DNA of 64,000 bases from Planctobacterium sp965279005 (GTDB lineage Bacteria > Pseudomonadota > Gammaproteobacteria > Enterobacterales > Alteromonadaceae): the NCBI GenBank assembly GCA_965279005.1, contig CBDIHK010000030.1, forward strand, positions 310,001 through 374,000, written 5' to 3'. Numbering within the stretch: the stretch's first letter is position 1; the number at the start of each line of letters is the position of its first letter. A program made the translations under genes and the position numbers. The notes under the pieces were generated by a model that saw only the letters and a program-made list of their open reading frames with translations, ran no database searches and was not told the DNA's origin. This document shows, piece after piece, positions 61,900 through 64,000 of the stretch.

Positions 61900-63567
61900 T
61901 TACTTCTGACCGTGCACCCCAACCATAGAGCGCCCTGACGGGTCTGCCATGTTTTGGAAGCTTTCGTCCCACGCCAAGGCTTCAACCGTACTGCAGGCAA
62001 TGGACTTGCCGCCAGGTACACATTTGGCTGCGCTTTCCTGAGGGAAGTATTCTTCAAAAAGTGTCCGGTACAAATAGCCTTCTTTGGTATCCGGCGTATT
62101 AATTGGGAAGCGGAATTCCGCGGTCTTCATTTGTTGGTCAGTGACCTGGGCATCGGCATAGTCCTTGATAGAGTCAATCCAAGAGTAGCCCACACCATCG
62201 CCAAACTGTTCTTTTTGGCGCCACAAAATTTCAGAAGGTAGGTATTCGCCATTGTCAAAAGCTTTGCGCAATACCCATTTTTCCATGCGCTCAGCAGAAC
62301 ACATTTTATCTTTCGGGTTAAGGCGCATTGCTACATCCATAAATTCCTTGTCCAAGAATGGCACCCTGGCTTCCACACCCCAAGCTGAAGTCGCTTTGTT
62401 GGCTCGGGCACAATCAAACATGTGCAGCCTGTCTAGCTTGCGCACGGTTTCTTCGTGGAACTCTTTGGCATTTGGCGCTTTGTGGAAATATAAATAACCG
62501 CCAAAAATTTCGTCAGAACCTTCGCCTGACAATACCATTTTAATACCCATGGCTTTGATTTTACGGCTCATCAAATACATGGGCGTAGAGGCGCGAATGG
62601 TAGTGGTATCGTAGGTCTCCAGGAAGTAGATAACGTCGCGGATTGCGTCTAGGCCTTCTTGCACCGTGAAGTGGATTTCGTGGTGTACCGTACCAATCAT
62701 GTCAGCGACTTTCTGTGCTGCTTGTAGATCTGGTGCGCCTTTTAAGCCAACGGCAAATGAGTGTAAGCGTGGCCACCAGGCATCTGATTTGTCTTCGTCT
62801 TCGACCCGTTTTGCCACATATTGGGCAGCTACGGCAGAAACCAATGAGGAGTCCAAACCGCCAGACAACAATACCGCATAGGGCACGTCAGACATCATGT
62901 GGCTTTTTACCGCTTTTTCAAACGCTGATTTTAGGTCATCAAGATCGGTGGCGTTATTTTCTACAGCGTCAAAGTCCATCCAATCGCGCTGGTAGTATTC
63001 CACCAGTTCGCCAGTGCGGCTATCAAAGTAATGGCCTTTAGGGAACTCATTTACAGTTTTGCATACTGGCACCAAAGCTTTCATTTCCGAGGCGACATAA
63101 AAGTTACCGTGTTCGTCGTGGCCAGTGTATAGGGGAATAATACCAATATGGTCACGGGCGATAAGGTAAGAGTCATGTTTTTCATCGTACAAGATAAAGG
63201 CGAACATGCCTTTTAGTTCGTCGATGAACTTAACGCCTTTTTGCTCATACAAGGGCAATATAACTTCGCAGTCAGACTTGGTCCGAAAATCGTAAGTTTC
63301 CGGAAGCGCCTCAGCCAATTCTTTGTGGTTGTAGATTTCACCGTTGACTGCCAGGATTTTGTTTTCATCACGGCTTATTAGCGGCTGTGCGCCAGTATCA
63401 ACATCAACAATGGCTAAACGCTCGTGGCAAAGGATTGCATTATTATTATTCCAAATCCCTGACCAGTCTGGGCCGCGGTGGCGCAGCAATTTTGCCAACT
63501 CTAATGCTTTTGTCCGCAATTCGGACACATCAGTTTTGATGTCAAGGATCCCGAAAATACCACACAT
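61900..63567 (-). CDS. asnB: asparagine synthase (glutamine-hydrolysing)
   Basis: Makes asparagine from aspartate, glutamine and ATP. A class II glutaminase domain starts at the catalytic Cys2 (MCGIFGI) with RHRGPD and AVNGEIYNH; the synthetase domain has the PP-loop LLSGGLDSSLV and SGEGSDEIFGGY. A 555-aa protein very close to the E. coli AsnB type (RASTPMYLMSRKIKAMGIKMV). A terminator follows. Confidence 0.97.
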   Translation of the reverse strand: MCGIFGILDIKTDVSELRTKALELAKLLRHRGPDWSGIWNNNNAILCHERLAIVDVDTGAQPLISRDENKILAVNGEIYNHKELAEALPETYDFRTKSDCEVILPLYEQKGVKFIDELKGMFAFILYDEKHDSYLIARDHIGIIPLYTGHDEHGNFYVASEMKALVPVCKTVNEFPKGHYFDSRTGELVEYYQRDWMDFDAVENNATDLDDLKSAFEKAVKSHMMSDVPYAVLLSGGLDSSLVSAVAAQYVAKRVEDEDKSDAWWPRLHSFAVGLKGAPDLQAAQKVADMIGTVHHEIHFTVQEGLDAIRDVIYFLETYDTTTIRASTPMYLMSRKIKAMGIKMVLSGEGSDEIFGGYLYFHKAPNAKEFHEETVRKLDRLHMFDCARANKATSAWGVEARVPFLDKEFMDVAMRLNPKDKMCSAERMEKWVLRKAFDNGEYLPSEILWRQKEQFGDGVGYSWIDSIKDYADAQVTDQQMKTAEFRFPINTPDTKEGYLYRTLFEEYFPQESAAKCVPGGKSIACSTVEALAWDESFQNMADPSGRSMVGVHGQK

Positions 63568-63832
63568 AAATAACTTTCTCTCTTGGTTTAGTGGGTTGTT
63601 GATGGTCTACGCGGGTGGGAAGGTCAAAAAACAGGAATAACAAATAGATTCTGTAGCTTCGTTGTTCGGCTTCACACCTCATGTTTATGTGAGCCTTGAA
63701 TTTGCCAGCCTGGGCAAAAATTGCAAGGGAAAACTGTAATTTTTTTACAAAAGCGAGTTGCAGGCCTTGATTTTGCGGGGCGGGGGCATGGCAGCCGCTC
63801 AAAAAAGCGGCGACTGCCTCGAGGTTTATAGA

Positions 63833-64000
63833 CTATTTGCGCTGGAATTCGCTAGTTTTGTTCCATTTTGGCCAATCATCGGTATTGGCGAGCTGGTAAC
63901 CCACATCAAAGAACAATTGGGCGTCTTCAACAATGCCGCCAAAGTTCCAAGATTCGCGATACTGGTCACATACCTGGTGGTAACAACCAGTTTGGATCAC
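63833..64000 (-). CDS. M28-family peptidase, C-terminal end (partial)
   Basis: The last 55 residues of a gene running off the right edge (ending NTDDWPKWNKTSEFQRK). YHQVCDQYRESWNFGGIVED with the His and the D-x-Q-L-F-F-D-V-G block matches the end of M28 zinc aminopeptidases. A hairpin GGCAGCCGCT/AGCGG..TGCC at 63790-63818 lies 15 nt after the stop and might terminate it, though the T run is in the loop. The 63568-63832 interval has nothing else recognisable apart from the asnB promoter region. Confidence 0.75.
   Translation of the reverse strand: MIQTGCYHQVCDQYRESWNFGGIVEDAQLFFDVGYQLANTDDWPKWNKTSEFQRK

Overview
The window looks like a stretch of chromosome from a marine-type gammaproteobacterium, most likely order Alteromonadales. 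The main reasons are the rsxABCDGE-nth locus, the rnt-motY pair (sodium-type flagellar motor), the prkA / DUF444 / spoVR stress operon, a DUF2058 protein, sodB-grxD, and gammaproteobacterial-type QueE, CysE and GloA. This placement is inferred from gene content. No rRNA or other taxonomic marker is present.

Layout. 1-9.2 kb: a lipid and isoprenoid neighbourhood with a wax ester synthase/DGAT, an EF-hand protein, an HMG-CoA reductase with an unusual N-terminal extension, a heavily frameshifted GMC oxidoreductase, a Tat-exported dienelactone hydrolase and an M23 peptidase. 9.4-15.2 kb: a cupin with a frameshifted start, a small secreted protein, and the prkA-DUF444-spoVR operon. 15.5-25.8 kb: small regulators, then redox and iron functions (ArsC, HxlR/GST, SodB, Grx4, Bfd with two Fur boxes, peroxiredoxin), a soluble hybrid histidine kinase, RNase T and MotY. 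26-34.1 kb: a GntP permease and a cluster of periplasmic solute-binding-protein genes. Two of these three are destroyed by mobile DNA: one by an IS30-family element, the other by a 262-bp non-autonomous element that itself carries an IS1111-group insertion. 34.2-38 kb: poorly known envelope proteins, including an S41-like protein without its catalytic serine. 38.2-44.6 kb: nth and the Rsx electron-transport complex. 44.7-47.1 kb: two identical tRNA-Asn genes, about 1 kb of AT-rich gene-free DNA with inverted DnaA-box-like sites, and an intact ISAs1-family element. 47.3-58.1 kb: MATE exporter, uvrB, LysR regulator, cysE, queC/queE and small proteins. 58.1-58.6 kb: a second, 529-bp copy of the non-autonomous element. 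58.7-64 kb: ilvD, an RNase J-like nuclease, asnB and the end of an M28 peptidase.

The most interesting system is the pair of structured non-autonomous elements and the IS1111-group element inserted in one of them. Both copies have perfect 31-bp terminal inverted repeats and a TAA target duplication. They share a branched set of internal inverted repeats whose arms differ between copies but stay complementary within each copy. The larger copy also carries thirteen short hairpins. The non-coding flank of the IS1111 transposase can be folded into a target-binding loop, as in a bridge RNA, whose two guide segments match the two halves of the site in the terminal repeat where the IS sits. This suggests an insertion sequence whose RNA guide is addressed to the ends of a MITE family.

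At least three genes (the GMC oxidoreductase, the cupin and possibly the RNase J-like gene) show frame changes inside short homopolymers, mainly runs of A. Either these are real slippage mutations or the sequence has local homopolymer errors. Raw reads would decide.
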